Below, piece after piece: positions 9,401 to 17,811 of a stretch of 64,000 nt of DNA. Where the stretch lies: positions 1,761,746 to 1,825,745 of the forward strand of contig NZ_LT985196.1 of NCBI RefSeq assembly GCF_900289115.1, given 5' to 3'. The stretch's first letter is position 1, and each line of letters begins with the position of its first letter. The stretch comes from Janibacter massiliensis. GTDB lineage: Bacteria > Actinomycetota > Actinomycetes > Actinomycetales > Dermatophilaceae. The notes under the pieces are model-generated. The model made no database searches and was not told where the DNA came from. It saw nothing but the letters and a program-made list of their open reading frames with translations. The translations under genes and the position numbers were made by a program.

Positions 9401-10905
9401 GTGCGTGGTGGGAGATGACCGGACCACGGCGGCCCATCGAGAAGATCGTCGTCGAGCAGCGCCCCGGCTACGGGTCGGCGCGGGTGGGGACCCTGCGGGC
9501 CGCGCGCCTGACCGTCCACGTCGACGGCACGCGCGTCGCGTCGGTCGAGTCCGGCCTCGGGCGCACCGCGATCCCCATCCCGGCCAAGGACGGCCGGCCG
9601 CTGCGCGGTCGCACCGTCCGGGTCGTCATCGATGCGGTCGCCGGCGACGAGGAGACCTCCGTCCCCGCGCGCTTCGTCACCATCGACACCGGTGTCACCG
9701 TCCGGCGGGTGCGACCGCAGGCCAGCAGCTGTGTCACCGTCGCCCGGATCGACGGCGGGCCTCTGCGGATGCGCCCCGAGCAGGGGGAGGTTGCGCGCGC
9801 GACGCAGCCGGGGACCCGGTGGCGGGCGTGCCGCCCGCTCGCGCTCGACTCGGGCGATCACGACGTCGAGCCCGTCGACGGCCTCGTCCTCGACGGCCTC
9901 GACCTGCGAGACACGATCGGCACCACCGAGGTGGCACCCGCTCCTCCGCCGACCGTGCGCACGACAGACGGATTCGCCTCGAGCAAGCGCATCGACGTCG
10001 GGCGGGCCAGCGGTCCCTACGTCCTGTCGATCGGGCAGGGGTACGACCCCCGCTGGCGCGCGACCGCGAACGGCAAGGACCTCGGTACCCCCGTCGTCGT
10101 CAACGGGTACGCGACGGGCTGGCTCGTCGAGGACACCGACGCGCAGCAGATCGTCGTGCGGTACGCGCCGCAGGACCGGGCGAACGTCGCGATGATCGCG
10201 AGCCTGCTCGTCATGCTCGCCGCCCTCGTCCTCGTCCTCCACGCCGCCGGTCGACGGCACGGAACGTGGACGCGTCTGCGTGCGTGGTGGCGCGAGCAGC
10301 GGGCCGGGCTGCGCCCCGCGGAGGACGAGGAGGACGTCACACCGGAGGACGTCGCGCCGCTCGTGGAGCCGGCCGCTCCCGTCGTGACTGCGCCGGCGTC
10401 GGTGTCCGGCGTGGCCGTATCGGGGGCGACCAGGGCCGGGGCGACCGGGGCCGAGCAGGACCCGGTCGAGGTGCGCGTCAGCCCGTTCCCCGGCCTGCCG
10501 CGGCCGGTCCTCGAGGTGCTCGTCCTCGCGGTGAGCGGGATCGCTGCGGGCTGGGCCGGCCTGGCGGCCGCCGCCCTGGCCGTCCTGCTCCTGCGGACCG
10601 GCAGGGTCGGCCCGCGCCGCCTCGTCGATCTCGGCGCGCTCCTCGTCCTGCTCGCGGGCGTCGCCTACGTCGTCGTCCACCGCTCCACGATCAACGACGT
10701 GAGCGCCGACCTGATCTCGCAGAACCTGTGGCCCCACCGGATCGCCGGCGCCGGCCTCGTCCTCGCCGTCATCGGCGGCCTCCTGCGCGGTGGCCCCCTC
10801 GACGGAGGCCCGGTCCCCGCCGGGCCGTCCGGACCCCGATCCCCACGTCCGCGCCGGAGTTGGCGCCCTGCCCTCCGACGTATCCCCCGAGAGGACCCGC
10901 GATGA
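6481..10905 (+). CDS. AftD-like GT-C arabinofuranosyltransferase (DUF3367), copy 1
   Basis: A 1474-residue membrane enzyme. A GT-C core of about 11 helices (residues ~15-400) has the acidic motif FNTDIKPE (39-46) in the first outer loop, where this family keeps its catalytic aspartate. It is followed by a large extracytoplasmic region with two discoidin-like segments, around residue 731 (ENVMDGDPATSW) and around 950 (ADGSSRTAW), then C-terminal helices. Mycobacterial AftD adds arabinofuranose to arabinan from a polyprenyl donor. GTG 6481 is preferred over an upstream in-frame start at 6382 because GGAG lies just before it. The stop overlaps the GT2 gene (ATGA). Family is clear; donor and acceptor in this organism are unknown. 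Confidence 0.9.
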   Translation: MRPPRTLRRPGGDVVHRVTVALSVLLLAAVVFLNGLGTFNTDIKPEVYLAPDRMLARYLSAWLDSPYLGSPNFNVGLVPVLVVTALLRAVGLGPEMAFKAYHLALWLIAAWGASRLLRTLMPRAGRWAGFVAGAAYLANPYAVTAGATLAIALPFALLPWLLLCLVRALRAPSSWAWPAAFGLVFAGMSGMNVAVVPVLQLLAVVPVAWMIQREQGHSLRTVVRVVARCALFVVGLSLYWLLPAISAVTTGSQIVEGSETLDGIAKVSSFVEVLRGLGMWSLYGHSDSGPWIPQHAVYLTSPIVIIITVLWPVLALLALRVVPARLAHLVAATAGMAAVVMVGLFPGGAGSSPFGRALALGFAHIGPMLAFRTTNKIGAVLVLAFALALGAAAVRVLPRMMRTAGVAPVALSALLVLLVGWTAPALTGGLYISELDVPDYWHEAAEAVDAGDPAARVLLLPGQTRSSYRWSQERPDDLPNSLLARDAVIPETTPNTSPWGGNYLAALDDTLQSGSASDSEISTYARYLGADQVLLRHDIAWEPAGGARPAITAAALADDPGLVAIRNFGRPGQNTQSPSSPPTSSEELLLPPVQLYGVSRPQRVVRAQSAAGSVVVSGDGWALAPMARAGMLEDSPAFRYAADLTSDQLAASLGPRSRMVLTDTNQRRAAITNRLTANEGAALAEDEELGVTRTLGTNPDDQTVLERRGVRVRASDQGGAFFDTPYGVPENVMDGDPATSWLFGDFGRAVGQELTIDLPTARRVDALRLTQAQVGAVTIDEVRVRAGSVERTVRLRSTPTTVDLGGVSTDRITVQVVSTAGEGFNLVGLSEVEVRPRGATTAGRQADRAERTLRAPLTLDQRYGDLGASDRQRFAQTPLDVLLTRVRNTADPGDDTETTLRRSFRLPDDRRFRAAADVRVVGDVEGVQDQLAGYDRTFRVRSSRVWFDDNDARASQAADGSSRTAWVPGGTMRGAWWEMTGPRRPIEKIVVEQRPGYGSARVGTLRAARLTVHVDGTRVASVESGLGRTAIPIPAKDGRPLRGRTVRVVIDAVAGDEETSVPARFVTIDTGVTVRRVRPQASSCVTVARIDGGPLRMRPEQGEVARATQPGTRWRACRPLALDSGDHDVEPVDGLVLDGLDLRDTIGTTEVAPAPPPTVRTTDGFASSKRIDVGRASGPYVLSIGQGYDPRWRATANGKDLGTPVVVNGYATGWLVEDTDAQQIVVRYAPQDRANVAMIASLLVMLAALVLVLHAAGRRHGTWTRLRAWWREQRAGLRPAEDEEDVTPEDVAPLVEPAAPVVTAPASVSGVAVSGATRAGATGAEQDPVEVRVSPFPGLPRPVLEVLVLAVSGIAAGWAGLAAAALAVLLLRTGRVGPRRLVDLGALLVLLAGVAYVVVHRSTINDVSADLISQNLWPHRIAGAGLVLAVIGGLLRGGPLDGGPVPAGPSGPRSPRPRRSWRPALRRIPREDPR

Positions 10906-11735
10906 GCACCGCGCTGCCCGTGATCAGCGTCATCGTCCCGACCCGCAACAACGTCCGGACGATCGAGGCGTGCCTGGCCTCCGTCCGCGCCCAGACCCAC
11001 GAGGCGGTCGAGCTCGTCGTCGTCGACAACCACTCGGACGACGGGACGCCGGAGATCGCCCGCCGGTTCGCCGACACCGTGCTCACCGCCGGCCCCGAGC
11101 GTTCGGCGCAGCGGAACGCGGGGATCGAGGCGGCGACGGGGGAGTGGGTCGTCTGGCTCGACAGCGACATGATCCTCCCGCCGACGACGCTCGCGGTCGC
11201 TCTCGCCACCGCGATCGAGGAGGACGCCGTCGGTGTCGCCCTCCCCGAGCGCACCATCGGCGACGGCTTCTGGACGGCGTGCCGGGCCCTCGAGCGCTCC
11301 TGCTACCTCGACGACCCGTGGCTGCACAACCCGCGCCTGGTCCGGCGCGCCTACCTCGTCGACGGCGGCGGTTTCCACCTGGCGATGTCCGGGCCGGAGG
11401 ACGCCGACCTGCGGCTGCGGATGCACGCCGACGGCTCCCGCATCGCGCTCGCCCCGATCCTCGTCGACCACGACGAGGGGCGGCTGACCGTGGCCGACGT
11501 CCTGCGCAAGCGCTACTACTACGGCCGGTCCATCCCGGCGTTCGCCGAGCGTCACGACGGCGCCGTCGCCGCACAGGGGAAGGCCGTCCTGGCCTCGTAC
11601 GTCCGCAACCGCGGGACGCTCCTGCGCGACCCCCTCCACGCGGTCGGGATGGTCGCCCTGCGCGGCCTCGAGGCGGCCGGGTACGCCCTCGGTGCCCGGC
11701 GGGGCCGCCGGGACGCGCGGAGGACGGGCGCCTGA
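10902..11735 (+). CDS. Family 2 glycosyltransferase
   Basis: A 277-residue GT-A type inverting transferase. The nucleotide-binding start is ISVIVPTRNN (residues ~7-16), and the metal-binding DxD appears as WLDSDM near residue 86. The C-terminal part has no clear membrane helices, so it probably works on the inner face of the membrane with a nucleotide sugar. The ATG overlaps the AftD-like stop (ATGA), and the stop overlaps the next ATG (TGATG), placing it in a tightly coupled run 6481-14788. The sugar and acceptor are not predictable. Confidence 0.9.
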   Translation: MSTALPVISVIVPTRNNVRTIEACLASVRAQTHEAVELVVVDNHSDDGTPEIARRFADTVLTAGPERSAQRNAGIEAATGEWVVWLDSDMILPPTTLAVALATAIEEDAVGVALPERTIGDGFWTACRALERSCYLDDPWLHNPRLVRRAYLVDGGGFHLAMSGPEDADLRLRMHADGSRIALAPILVDHDEGRLTVADVLRKRYYYGRSIPAFAERHDGAVAAQGKAVLASYVRNRGTLLRDPLHAVGMVALRGLEAAGYALGARRGRRDARRTGA

Positions 11736-12862
11736 TGGAGCCCGATGCCCGGCCGACCCTCGGTGCCCCCACCGCGCCGCGGCGGATGCTGTGGGTCTCG
11801 CTGCCCGACCAGCGACCGCGCCGCGAGCTGTACTGGATGTCCCGGATGCCCGACACCCGGGTGCGTGCGCTCGCGCGGCAGGAGCCCGTCGGAGACATCG
11901 ACTGGGTGCCGAGCACGTACGTCCGGCCGATCCGGCGGTTCGTCGAGGCCGGCGCGCTCGCCTGGGTGCGCGGCCTCGACGAGCAGGACCCTGCGGACCA
12001 CGACTGGGTGACCTCGCTCGAGCTGTGCTCGCTCGTCACCGGCCAGGCCTCCCGCTGGCGGGCTCGCGCGCGCCGCCGGGGGACCGCTGTCCGGCAGGCG
12101 GTCATCACGTGGGAGAACCTGCCCGACCAGCCGCTGTACCGGGTGCCGCCGTACCGGCAGGCCCTCGAGTCCTGCCGCGACGCCGACCTTCTTCTGTGCA
12201 TGGTCGACGCCGCCCGCGACCACCTCCTGGCCAACGGTTTCGACGACGAGCGGATCCGGGTCGTCAAGCCGGGGATCGACGTCGACGTCTTCACTCCCGC
12301 CCAGACACCCGTGCAGGAGCCGGTCGTCGCGTTCGTCTCGCCGCTCGCGCCGAACAAGGGCATCGACCGGGTCATGGACGCGATGCGGATCGTCCGCCGT
12401 CACCAGCCGGACGCGCGCTTGGTCGTCGCCGGCCGCGGCCCGATGCTCGAGGACGTCCTGCGCGAGCAGGAGCGCACGGGCGGCGCCGTCCGGCACGCCG
12501 GCTCGCTCGACGCCCACGGGGTCGCCGACCTGCTCCGGTCCGCCGCCGTGTTCACCACCGCCCCGCGGCCGACGTGGAAGTGGACCGAGCAGCTGGGTCT
12601 GGCCTACCTCGAGGCGCTCGCGTGCGGGCTGCCGATCACGTCGGTGCGGTGCGGGACGAACGACGAGGCCGTCCACGCCCCGAACCTCCTCGTCGACGAC
12701 GACGCCGAGGCGCTGGCCGACGGCCTGCTGCGCTGGCTGCGCGACCCCGCCGGCCGGGCCGAGGTGGGAGCGCTCAACCGCGCCCGTGCCGTCGCCGAGC
12801 ACGACGTCGACACCCAGTGCGCGGCGATGGGCGCGGCCTTCGCCGACATCGAGCGGCGCTGA
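11735..12862 (+). CDS. Family 4 glycosyltransferase
   Basis: A 375-residue GT-B retaining glycosyltransferase. The C-terminal nucleotide-sugar domain is well kept: VVAFVSPLAPNKGIDRVMDA starts it, and the diagnostic E-x7-E region lies around LGLAYLEALACGLP. The N-terminal domain is divergent but has a GT4-like tail (LLLCMVDAARDHLLANGF, then the VVKPGIDVDVF linker). It begins by TGATG overlap with the GT2 gene and ends one base before the next GTG. It should transfer a sugar from a nucleotide donor to the growing lipid-linked glycan in the cytoplasm. Confidence 0.9.
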   Translation: MEPDARPTLGAPTAPRRMLWVSLPDQRPRRELYWMSRMPDTRVRALARQEPVGDIDWVPSTYVRPIRRFVEAGALAWVRGLDEQDPADHDWVTSLELCSLVTGQASRWRARARRRGTAVRQAVITWENLPDQPLYRVPPYRQALESCRDADLLLCMVDAARDHLLANGFDDERIRVVKPGIDVDVFTPAQTPVQEPVVAFVSPLAPNKGIDRVMDAMRIVRRHQPDARLVVAGRGPMLEDVLREQERTGGAVRHAGSLDAHGVADLLRSAAVFTTAPRPTWKWTEQLGLAYLEALACGLPITSVRCGTNDEAVHAPNLLVDDDAEALADGLLRWLRDPAGRAEVGALNRARAVAEHDVDTQCAAMGAAFADIERR

Positions 12863-12863
12863 C

Positions 12864-14639
12864 GTGCCGGGGGCGCGCTGGCGGGGCACGCTCGGTGCGG
12901 TCGTCGGCCTCGTCCTCGGTGTCCTCGTCCTCGGTCCGGCGCTGGCGCCGGGGTACCTCCTGCGCTACGACTTGGTCCACGTCCCACGGCTGCCGATCGG
13001 CGACCGGGTGCTCGGCATCGACGGGTCCGTCCCGCGTGCCGTCCCGAACGACCTCGTCGTCGCGCTGCTCTCCACCGTCGTCCCGGGCTGGGCCGTCCAG
13101 AAGGCGTGGCTGCTGGGCTCGCTCGTCCTCGGCGCGGCCGGGGCCGCGCGGCTGCTGCCGAGCCGGACCGGGGCGCTGGCTGCCGCCGTCGCCTTCACGT
13201 GGAACCCGTGGGTGGGCGAGCGGATCGGGATCGGTCACTGGGGCTTCCTGCTCGGGTACGCGACCCTGCCGTGGGTCGCCGCCGCGGCGCTGCGGACCGC
13301 GCGGGGCGAGACGGGGGCCCGCGCGGCGCTGCTGGTCTGGCTCGTCGTCGCCTCCCTCGGGGGGTCGACGGCCGGTCTCCTGTCGGCCGGCCCGGCCGTC
13401 CTCGTGCTCGTCGTCGGTGAGGGCGGCCGCGCTCTCCGCTCGCGCGCCGTCGACGTCGGACTCGTCCTGACCACCGGGATCGGCTCGGCGGCCGTGTGGT
13501 GGTGGCCCTTCCTGCTCGCCGTCCCTTCGGTCGCCGACCCGGCCGGCGTGCGCGTCTTCGCGCTGACCTCCGACACCGTCCTCGGACCGGCCGGTTCCGC
13601 GCTGCTGGGCGGCGGTATCTGGAACGACGCGGTCGTCCTCGCCGACCGCCGCTCGTGGATCGTCGCGGTCGTCGCGCTCCTGGCGGTCCTCGGGGCGCTC
13701 GGCGCGGCCGCGAGGTGGCCGGGCCCGCTCCGTGCGCGGTCCTGGCTCGGGGTCGTCGCGGCCGGGCTGCTCGGGCTCGTCGTCGCACTCGTGACCCATC
13801 TGCCGGGCGGCGTGGACGCCCTCACGTGGATCGTCACCCATGTGCCCGGAGGTGGCCTGCTGCGCGACGGCCAGAAGTTCCTCGCGTGGTGGGTGCTCGT
13901 CCTCGCGCTCGCCGCGGGCCGGGCCGCAGAGGTGGCGCGGGGCCTGCCCACCGCTCGGCACGCCGCCCGACCGATGGTGCTCGGCGTCGTCGTGGCGGCA
14001 CTGCCCGTGGTGACGCTGCCCTCGCTCGGGTGGGGGCACCTGGGGGCGTGGCGCGCGCATCCTTACCCGCCCGAGGTCACCCGGACTGCGGCCTCCCTCT
14101 CCGCAGCCCCGCCCGGGGCCGTGGCCGTGCTTCCGTGGCAGACCTACCGCCGCTATCGGTGGAACGATGGGACTGTCGTCCTCGACCCGTGGAACCGCCT
14201 CGTCGACCGTGAGGTGATCTCGAGCGACGGGCTGCCCGTCGACGGGGTCGTCGTCGCCGGCGAGGACGCCCGCGCGGCCGCGATCGGCAGGGCGCTGCAG
14301 AACGGTGAGGGGATCGACGCCATGCGAGCCGCCGGGGTGCGGTGGGTCCTCGTCCAGGAGGACCAGCCAGCACCGGTCGGCACGACGCCCGACCGGCGGG
14401 AGCTCGACGCCCTCCCGGTCGTCCACCGCGCGGGGCCATTCGCCGTCCACGACCTGGGCGAGCCGGCGCAGATTCGCGAGGGCCGCTGGCCGGAGCGATT
14501 GTTCGGCCTGGGAGTGAGTCTCGTCACGGCTCTTGCCGTCCTGGGTTACCGGCTGGGAACATGGGCGTGGCATACGGTCCGTTCCCGCCCCCGACGGGGT
14601 ACGATCCCCGGGAGCCCACCAGGAGGAGCAGGAACATGA
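12864..14639 (+). CDS. Multispanning membrane protein, GT-C-like
   Basis: A 591-residue protein with about 11-12 hydrophobic helices across residues ~10-420 and a soluble C-terminal part of ~130 residues, then a last helix near 550-570. The layout (early outer loop YLLRYDLVHVP with acidic residues, then paired helices) resembles polyprenyl-dependent GT-C glycosyltransferases, but I see no named domain. Mycobacteria carry a membrane protein of similar size near aftD (Rv0226c), and an orthology test would be worthwhile. The GTG start sits one base after the GT4 stop; the stop overlaps the DUF2613 ATG (ATGA). Function is inferred from fold and context only. Confidence 0.75.
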   Translation: MPGARWRGTLGAVVGLVLGVLVLGPALAPGYLLRYDLVHVPRLPIGDRVLGIDGSVPRAVPNDLVVALLSTVVPGWAVQKAWLLGSLVLGAAGAARLLPSRTGALAAAVAFTWNPWVGERIGIGHWGFLLGYATLPWVAAAALRTARGETGARAALLVWLVVASLGGSTAGLLSAGPAVLVLVVGEGGRALRSRAVDVGLVLTTGIGSAAVWWWPFLLAVPSVADPAGVRVFALTSDTVLGPAGSALLGGGIWNDAVVLADRRSWIVAVVALLAVLGALGAAARWPGPLRARSWLGVVAAGLLGLVVALVTHLPGGVDALTWIVTHVPGGGLLRDGQKFLAWWVLVLALAAGRAAEVARGLPTARHAARPMVLGVVVAALPVVTLPSLGWGHLGAWRAHPYPPEVTRTAASLSAAPPGAVAVLPWQTYRRYRWNDGTVVLDPWNRLVDREVISSDGLPVDGVVVAGEDARAAAIGRALQNGEGIDAMRAAGVRWVLVQEDQPAPVGTTPDRRELDALPVVHRAGPFAVHDLGEPAQIREGRWPERLFGLGVSLVTALAVLGYRLGTWAWHTVRSRPRRGTIPGSPPGGAGT

Positions 14640-14788
14640 ACGACGAGCGCACCCAGAAGATCGCCTTCAACGTCGCCGGCACGATCATCGGCGCGCTGCT
14701 GGCGGGCCTGGCGATCTTCGGCATCGTGGCGAGCCAGCAGACCGACAGCCCGCAGAAGTACACCGAGACGATCAACTACAACAGCTGA
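14636..14788 (+). CDS. DUF2613-family small membrane peptide
   Basis: A 50-residue protein: charged N-terminus (MNDERTQK), one hydrophobic helix (about residues 9-33), and a short polar outer tail. Size, layout and position match DUF2613, a small actinobacterial family that in mycobacteria is encoded next to aftD (Rv0236A beside Rv0236c). Here the gene overlaps the preceding GT-C-like gene by ATGA and closes the run 6481-14788. GGAGG-type sequence (AGGAGGAG) ends ~6 bases before the ATG, a strong ribosome site. It may stabilise or position the large glycosyltransferase, but no function is established. Confidence 0.8.
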   Translation: MNDERTQKIAFNVAGTIIGALLAGLAIFGIVASQQTDSPQKYTETINYNS

Positions 14789-14805
14789 TCCTCGACCTGA
14801 CGTCG

Positions 14806-14838
14806 CGAGGGCCGGAACCCACGGGGTTCCGGCCCTCG
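14806..14838. terminator. Perfect 15-bp hairpin between convergent genes
   Basis: Arms 14806-14820 and 14824-14838 are exact reverse complements, with a 3-base loop (ACG). It lies between the stop of the DUF2613 gene and the stop of the minus-strand GT4 gene, so it can end both transcripts. There is no T-run, as is common in high-GC actinobacteria. Confidence 0.85.
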
Positions 14839-14860
14839 GCGTGTCCGCACCGGGATCGCC

Positions 14861-16105
14861 TCAGCCGGCCGCGAGCTGTCCGGCGGGCAGGGCTCGGGTC
14901 GCCTCGGGGTCGGTGAGGGCGTCGAGGTCGAGCTGGTCCTCGGCGGGGCGCGGGCCGGCTCCCGTGACGGACAGCAGCGTCTGCTCCAGCCTCCGCCCCG
15001 AGATCCGCCAGTCGAACGTCGAGGCGTAGCGCCGGGCGTTCTCCCCGAGGACGGATCGGAGGTGGGCGTCGTCGACGAGCCGGAGGACCTGCTCCTCGAA
15101 CGCCGTCTGGCCGTCGGCGGACAGCAGGCCCGTCCGTCCGTCGACGATCGACTCGCTCGGGCCTCCCGCGCTCGCGAAGGCCACCGCCGGGGTCCCGTGC
15201 AGGCCGCCCTCGACGATCGACAGGCACCAGCCCTCCTTGTGGGAGGGCACGACGACGACCCACGACTGCGCGAGCAGCCGGTGCTTCGTCGGCTCGTCGA
15301 CGAAGCCGTGCATGATCACCCGGTCGGCGACGCCGCGGTGCTCGGCGTGCGCCCGCACCTGCTCGCCCCACTGGCCGCCCCCGACGACGTGGAGGACGAG
15401 GTCGGGGTGGGTGCCGGCGCGGTCGGCGAGCAGGTCGACCGCCGACTCGACGTGCTTGTGGGGGACGAGCCGACCGACGCAGATCAGCGTCGGGTGGGGC
15501 GTCCGGGGAAGCGTCGCGTAGCCGGCGAGGTCCTCGGGGTGGTCGTTGCCGGAGTAGACGAGGTCCACCCGCGCCGGGTCGATACCGATGTCCTCCATCT
15601 CGGCGCGGGTCGCCCGGGAGACGGTGACGTACCGAGCGCGGCGGTACACCCAGGGGGCGAGCCGCGACTCGAGCCACCACCCGAGGCGCGCCATCCCGGG
15701 TCCGAAGAAGGAGTCCCACTGCCCGTGGTGGACGTGGTGGACGATGTTGACCACGGGCAGGCGGGTGACGAGCGGGCTCCAGAAGGGAACCCCGTTCTGC
15801 ACGTCGACGACGACGTCGTACCGCCGCGGGTGCAGCAGCAGGTGGAGCATCCCCGCGAGGTAGACCGAGAACCGTCCGCCGCGGCGGAGGATGCGTACGT
15901 CGCCGTGGCGGTCCCGGCGTCGGGCACCGGGGAAGCGTGCCGTGAAGAGGGTGACGTCGTGGCCGAGCTCGGTGAGGACCTCGCAGGTGCGCTCGGTGAA
16001 CGTCTCGGCGCCCCCGGCCTCCGGGTTCTCCCTGTCGCGCCACGAGAGGTAGAGGACGCGCAGCCTCGTCGGGCGCGCCCTGGCGTCGTGGACCACGTCG
16101 ACCAC
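14861..16105 (-). CDS. Family 4 glycosyltransferase (Rv0225-like)
   Basis: A 414-residue GT-B enzyme. The N-terminal domain opens with RVLYLSWRDRENPEAGGAE, the glycine-rich acceptor loop. The C-terminal domain has LICVGRLVPHKHVESAV and the E-x7-E segment EGWCLSIVEGGLHGTP. The GTG at 16105 is chosen because GAGGAGGA ends about 5 bases before it; longer forms run back through the divergent methyltransferase. It resembles the mycobacterial Rv0225 type, which lies beside a methyltransferase as here. It would add a sugar on the cytoplasmic side. The sugar is unknown. Confidence 0.9.
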   Translation of the reverse strand: MVDVVHDARARPTRLRVLYLSWRDRENPEAGGAETFTERTCEVLTELGHDVTLFTARFPGARRRDRHGDVRILRRGGRFSVYLAGMLHLLLHPRRYDVVVDVQNGVPFWSPLVTRLPVVNIVHHVHHGQWDSFFGPGMARLGWWLESRLAPWVYRRARYVTVSRATRAEMEDIGIDPARVDLVYSGNDHPEDLAGYATLPRTPHPTLICVGRLVPHKHVESAVDLLADRAGTHPDLVLHVVGGGQWGEQVRAHAEHRGVADRVIMHGFVDEPTKHRLLAQSWVVVVPSHKEGWCLSIVEGGLHGTPAVAFASAGGPSESIVDGRTGLLSADGQTAFEEQVLRLVDDAHLRSVLGENARRYASTFDWRISGRRLEQTLLSVTGAGPRPAEDQLDLDALTDPEATRALPAGQLAAG

Positions 16106-16155
16106 GGATGTCCTCCTCGGTTGCCCGCGGGTCGGTGCGCTCGCGGGTGCCCGTA

Positions 16156-16176
16156 GGGTAACCCCGTGGGTTACCC
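16156..16176. promoter_or_regulatory. Perfect inverted repeat in divergent promoter region
   Basis: GGGTAACCC and GGGTTACCC are exact 9-base arms around CGT. It sits in the 60-base gap between the divergent GT4 and methyltransferase genes and overlaps the proposed GTG at 16166. It may be a repressor site, or the site may mean that the methyltransferase start lies elsewhere. Confidence 0.5.
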
Positions 16177-17056
16177 CGGGGTAGGAGCTGGTCGACGCGC
16201 GCGCGCCTGCGAGGTGTGCGGGGCATCCATGCGCCCTCGGCCGATCGGCGGCGGGACCCTCGACGAGTGCCCCCGGTGCGGGCACCTCTTCCGCGACCTG
16301 GCCAGCTGCCCGGCGCGCCACCGCGACCTCGCGTACGGCGGGGATGCCGCGCTGGACCGGGTCCGCCTCGCCCTCACCCACCGCCAGATCCGTCGCGGGT
16401 ACGGCGCTCCCGGACCGGCGTCGGTCTTCGAGATCGGGTTCGGGGCGGGAGCGCTGCTGCGCCGCTTCCTCGACGACGGTGCGGCGGTTGCCGGGTGCGA
16501 CCCCGACCAGCTGGGGATCGATGTCGACCCGGTGGTCCGCGACCGGGGTCACCTCGTCGCGGGCAGGATCGAGTCCCTGCCCCGGACGGAGGGTGAGCAC
16601 GACCTCGTCTACGGGGTCCACGTCCTCGAGCACGTCGACGACGTCGGGACGACGCTGGCCGCCGCACGCGGGCTGCTGCGGCCGGGCGGGCAGGTCCAGA
16701 TGCTCACGCCGGCCGGCGACTCCGACGGGCTCCGGTTCCACGGCGAGTCCTGGTGGATGCTCGAGGACCCGACCCACGTCCGCTTCTTCTCCGAGCACTC
16801 CCTGCGGCGGGCCGCGGAGGCCGCCGGCCTCGTCGACATCGAGATCCGCCGGCCGGTGCTCGACAGCCTGAGCGCCGACGCCGCGAGCCTCGTGCGACGG
16901 GTCCGCCCGGCGCCGAGACCCGGGGGTGTCCTGGGCTCGCGCCCCGCGCTCGCACTTGCGGCAGCGAGCGCCCCCGCCGTCGCGCTCGCCCGGACCGTCC
17001 GCCCTGGCCTGCGCACGACCCTCCACCTGCTCGCGCGGGCCCCGCAGGGACGGTGA
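16166..17056 (+). CDS. Class I methyltransferase with N-terminal zinc ribbon
   Basis: A 296-residue protein. Residues ~14-40 hold two cysteine pairs (CEVCG and CPRCG), the zinc-ribbon that precedes many sugar-modifying Methyltransf_23 domains. Motif I is VFEIGFGAGALLRRF, followed by VHVLEHVDD and a GGQVQMLTP strand. Such enzymes in polysaccharide clusters modify nucleotide sugars or finished glycans. GTG 16166 is the only start that keeps the first cysteine pair; it has no ribosome site, so the message may be leaderless. The stop overlaps the next GTG (GTGA). Mycobacterial Rv0224c, also a methyltransferase beside a GT4 gene, may be the counterpart. Confidence 0.85.
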   Translation: MGYPGVGAGRRARACEVCGASMRPRPIGGGTLDECPRCGHLFRDLASCPARHRDLAYGGDAALDRVRLALTHRQIRRGYGAPGPASVFEIGFGAGALLRRFLDDGAAVAGCDPDQLGIDVDPVVRDRGHLVAGRIESLPRTEGEHDLVYGVHVLEHVDDVGTTLAAARGLLRPGGQVQMLTPAGDSDGLRFHGESWWMLEDPTHVRFFSEHSLRRAAEAAGLVDIEIRRPVLDSLSADAASLVRRVRPAPRPGGVLGSRPALALAAASAPAVALARTVRPGLRTTLHLLARAPQGR

Positions 17057-17811
17057 GCGCGGTGCGCCTGCCTGCCGCGCCGCCACCCCCGGGGCGCCCC
17101 CGCCAGCGCCGCGACGTGCTGCGGTCGGTGCGTCTGTTCCGTTCCTTCCTGCGCGAGCAGAGCGACCCGGGCGACTTCTACGGGACCCTGGCGGTCGACT
17201 CGATCGACACCCTGCGGGAGTGGGTCGACCTGCGCGGGCGCGTCGTGCTCGACGTCGGCGCGGGCCCGGGGGAGTTCGCGGCCGCCTTCCGCGCCGAGGG
17301 GGCCAGGTACGTGCCCGTCGACCACGACCGGACGGTCGTCTCGGTGCGCGCGGGCGGTGTGGTCGCGTCGGCAGCCGCCCTGCCGCTGGCCGAGGGCAGC
17401 GCCGACATCGTGTTCGCGAGCAACCTGTGGGAGCACGTGGAGGATCCGCGGGCGGTCGGTGACGAGATGGTGCGGGTGCTGCGCCCCGGTGGCCTGCTCT
17501 ACCTGTCGTACACGAACTGGCTCTCCCCGTGGGGTGGCCACGAGACCTCCCCGCGGCACTGGCTCGGCGGCGGGCGCGCCGTCGCGTCGTACACCCGCCG
17601 CCACGGCCACCCGCCCAAGAACCGGGTCGGCGAGACGCTCTTCCGCGTCAGCGTCACGGAGGGACTCGACTGGGCCCTGACCCACCCGGACGTCGAGGTC
17701 CTCGTCGCTCGACCTCGCTACCTTCCCGATGCCGCGCGGCACGTCCTGCGCCTGCCGGGGGTCCGAGAGATCCTCACGTGGAACCTGCTGCTGATCCTCC
17801 GCCGCCGGTGA
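17053..17811 (+). CDS. Class I SAM-dependent methyltransferase
   Basis: A 252-residue Methyltransf_11-like protein. Motif I is VVLDVGAGPGEFAAAF, with acidic motif II at YVPVDHD and the post-motifs SADIVFASNLWEHVEDP and VLRPGGLLYLSYTNW. GTG 17053 overlaps the upstream stop (GTGA); a GTG at 17062 is an alternative. Its own stop overlaps the next GTG, so three genes 16166-21761 are translationally coupled. It is a second methyltransferase next to the zinc-ribbon one, so the glycan or its lipid carrier is probably methylated at more than one position. Substrate unknown. Confidence 0.88.
   Translation: MSAVRLPAAPPPPGRPRQRRDVLRSVRLFRSFLREQSDPGDFYGTLAVDSIDTLREWVDLRGRVVLDVGAGPGEFAAAFRAEGARYVPVDHDRTVVSVRAGGVVASAAALPLAEGSADIVFASNLWEHVEDPRAVGDEMVRVLRPGGLLYLSYTNWLSPWGGHETSPRHWLGGGRAVASYTRRHGHPPKNRVGETLFRVSVTEGLDWALTHPDVEVLVARPRYLPDAARHVLRLPGVREILTWNLLLILRRR

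Noticed and set aside
6343..10737. 1464-codon open frame on the minus strand opposite the first AftD-like gene
   Set aside because: Translation is low-complexity Arg/Gly/Asp/Pro-rich with no domain; it mirrors the high GC third-position bias of the plus-strand gene.
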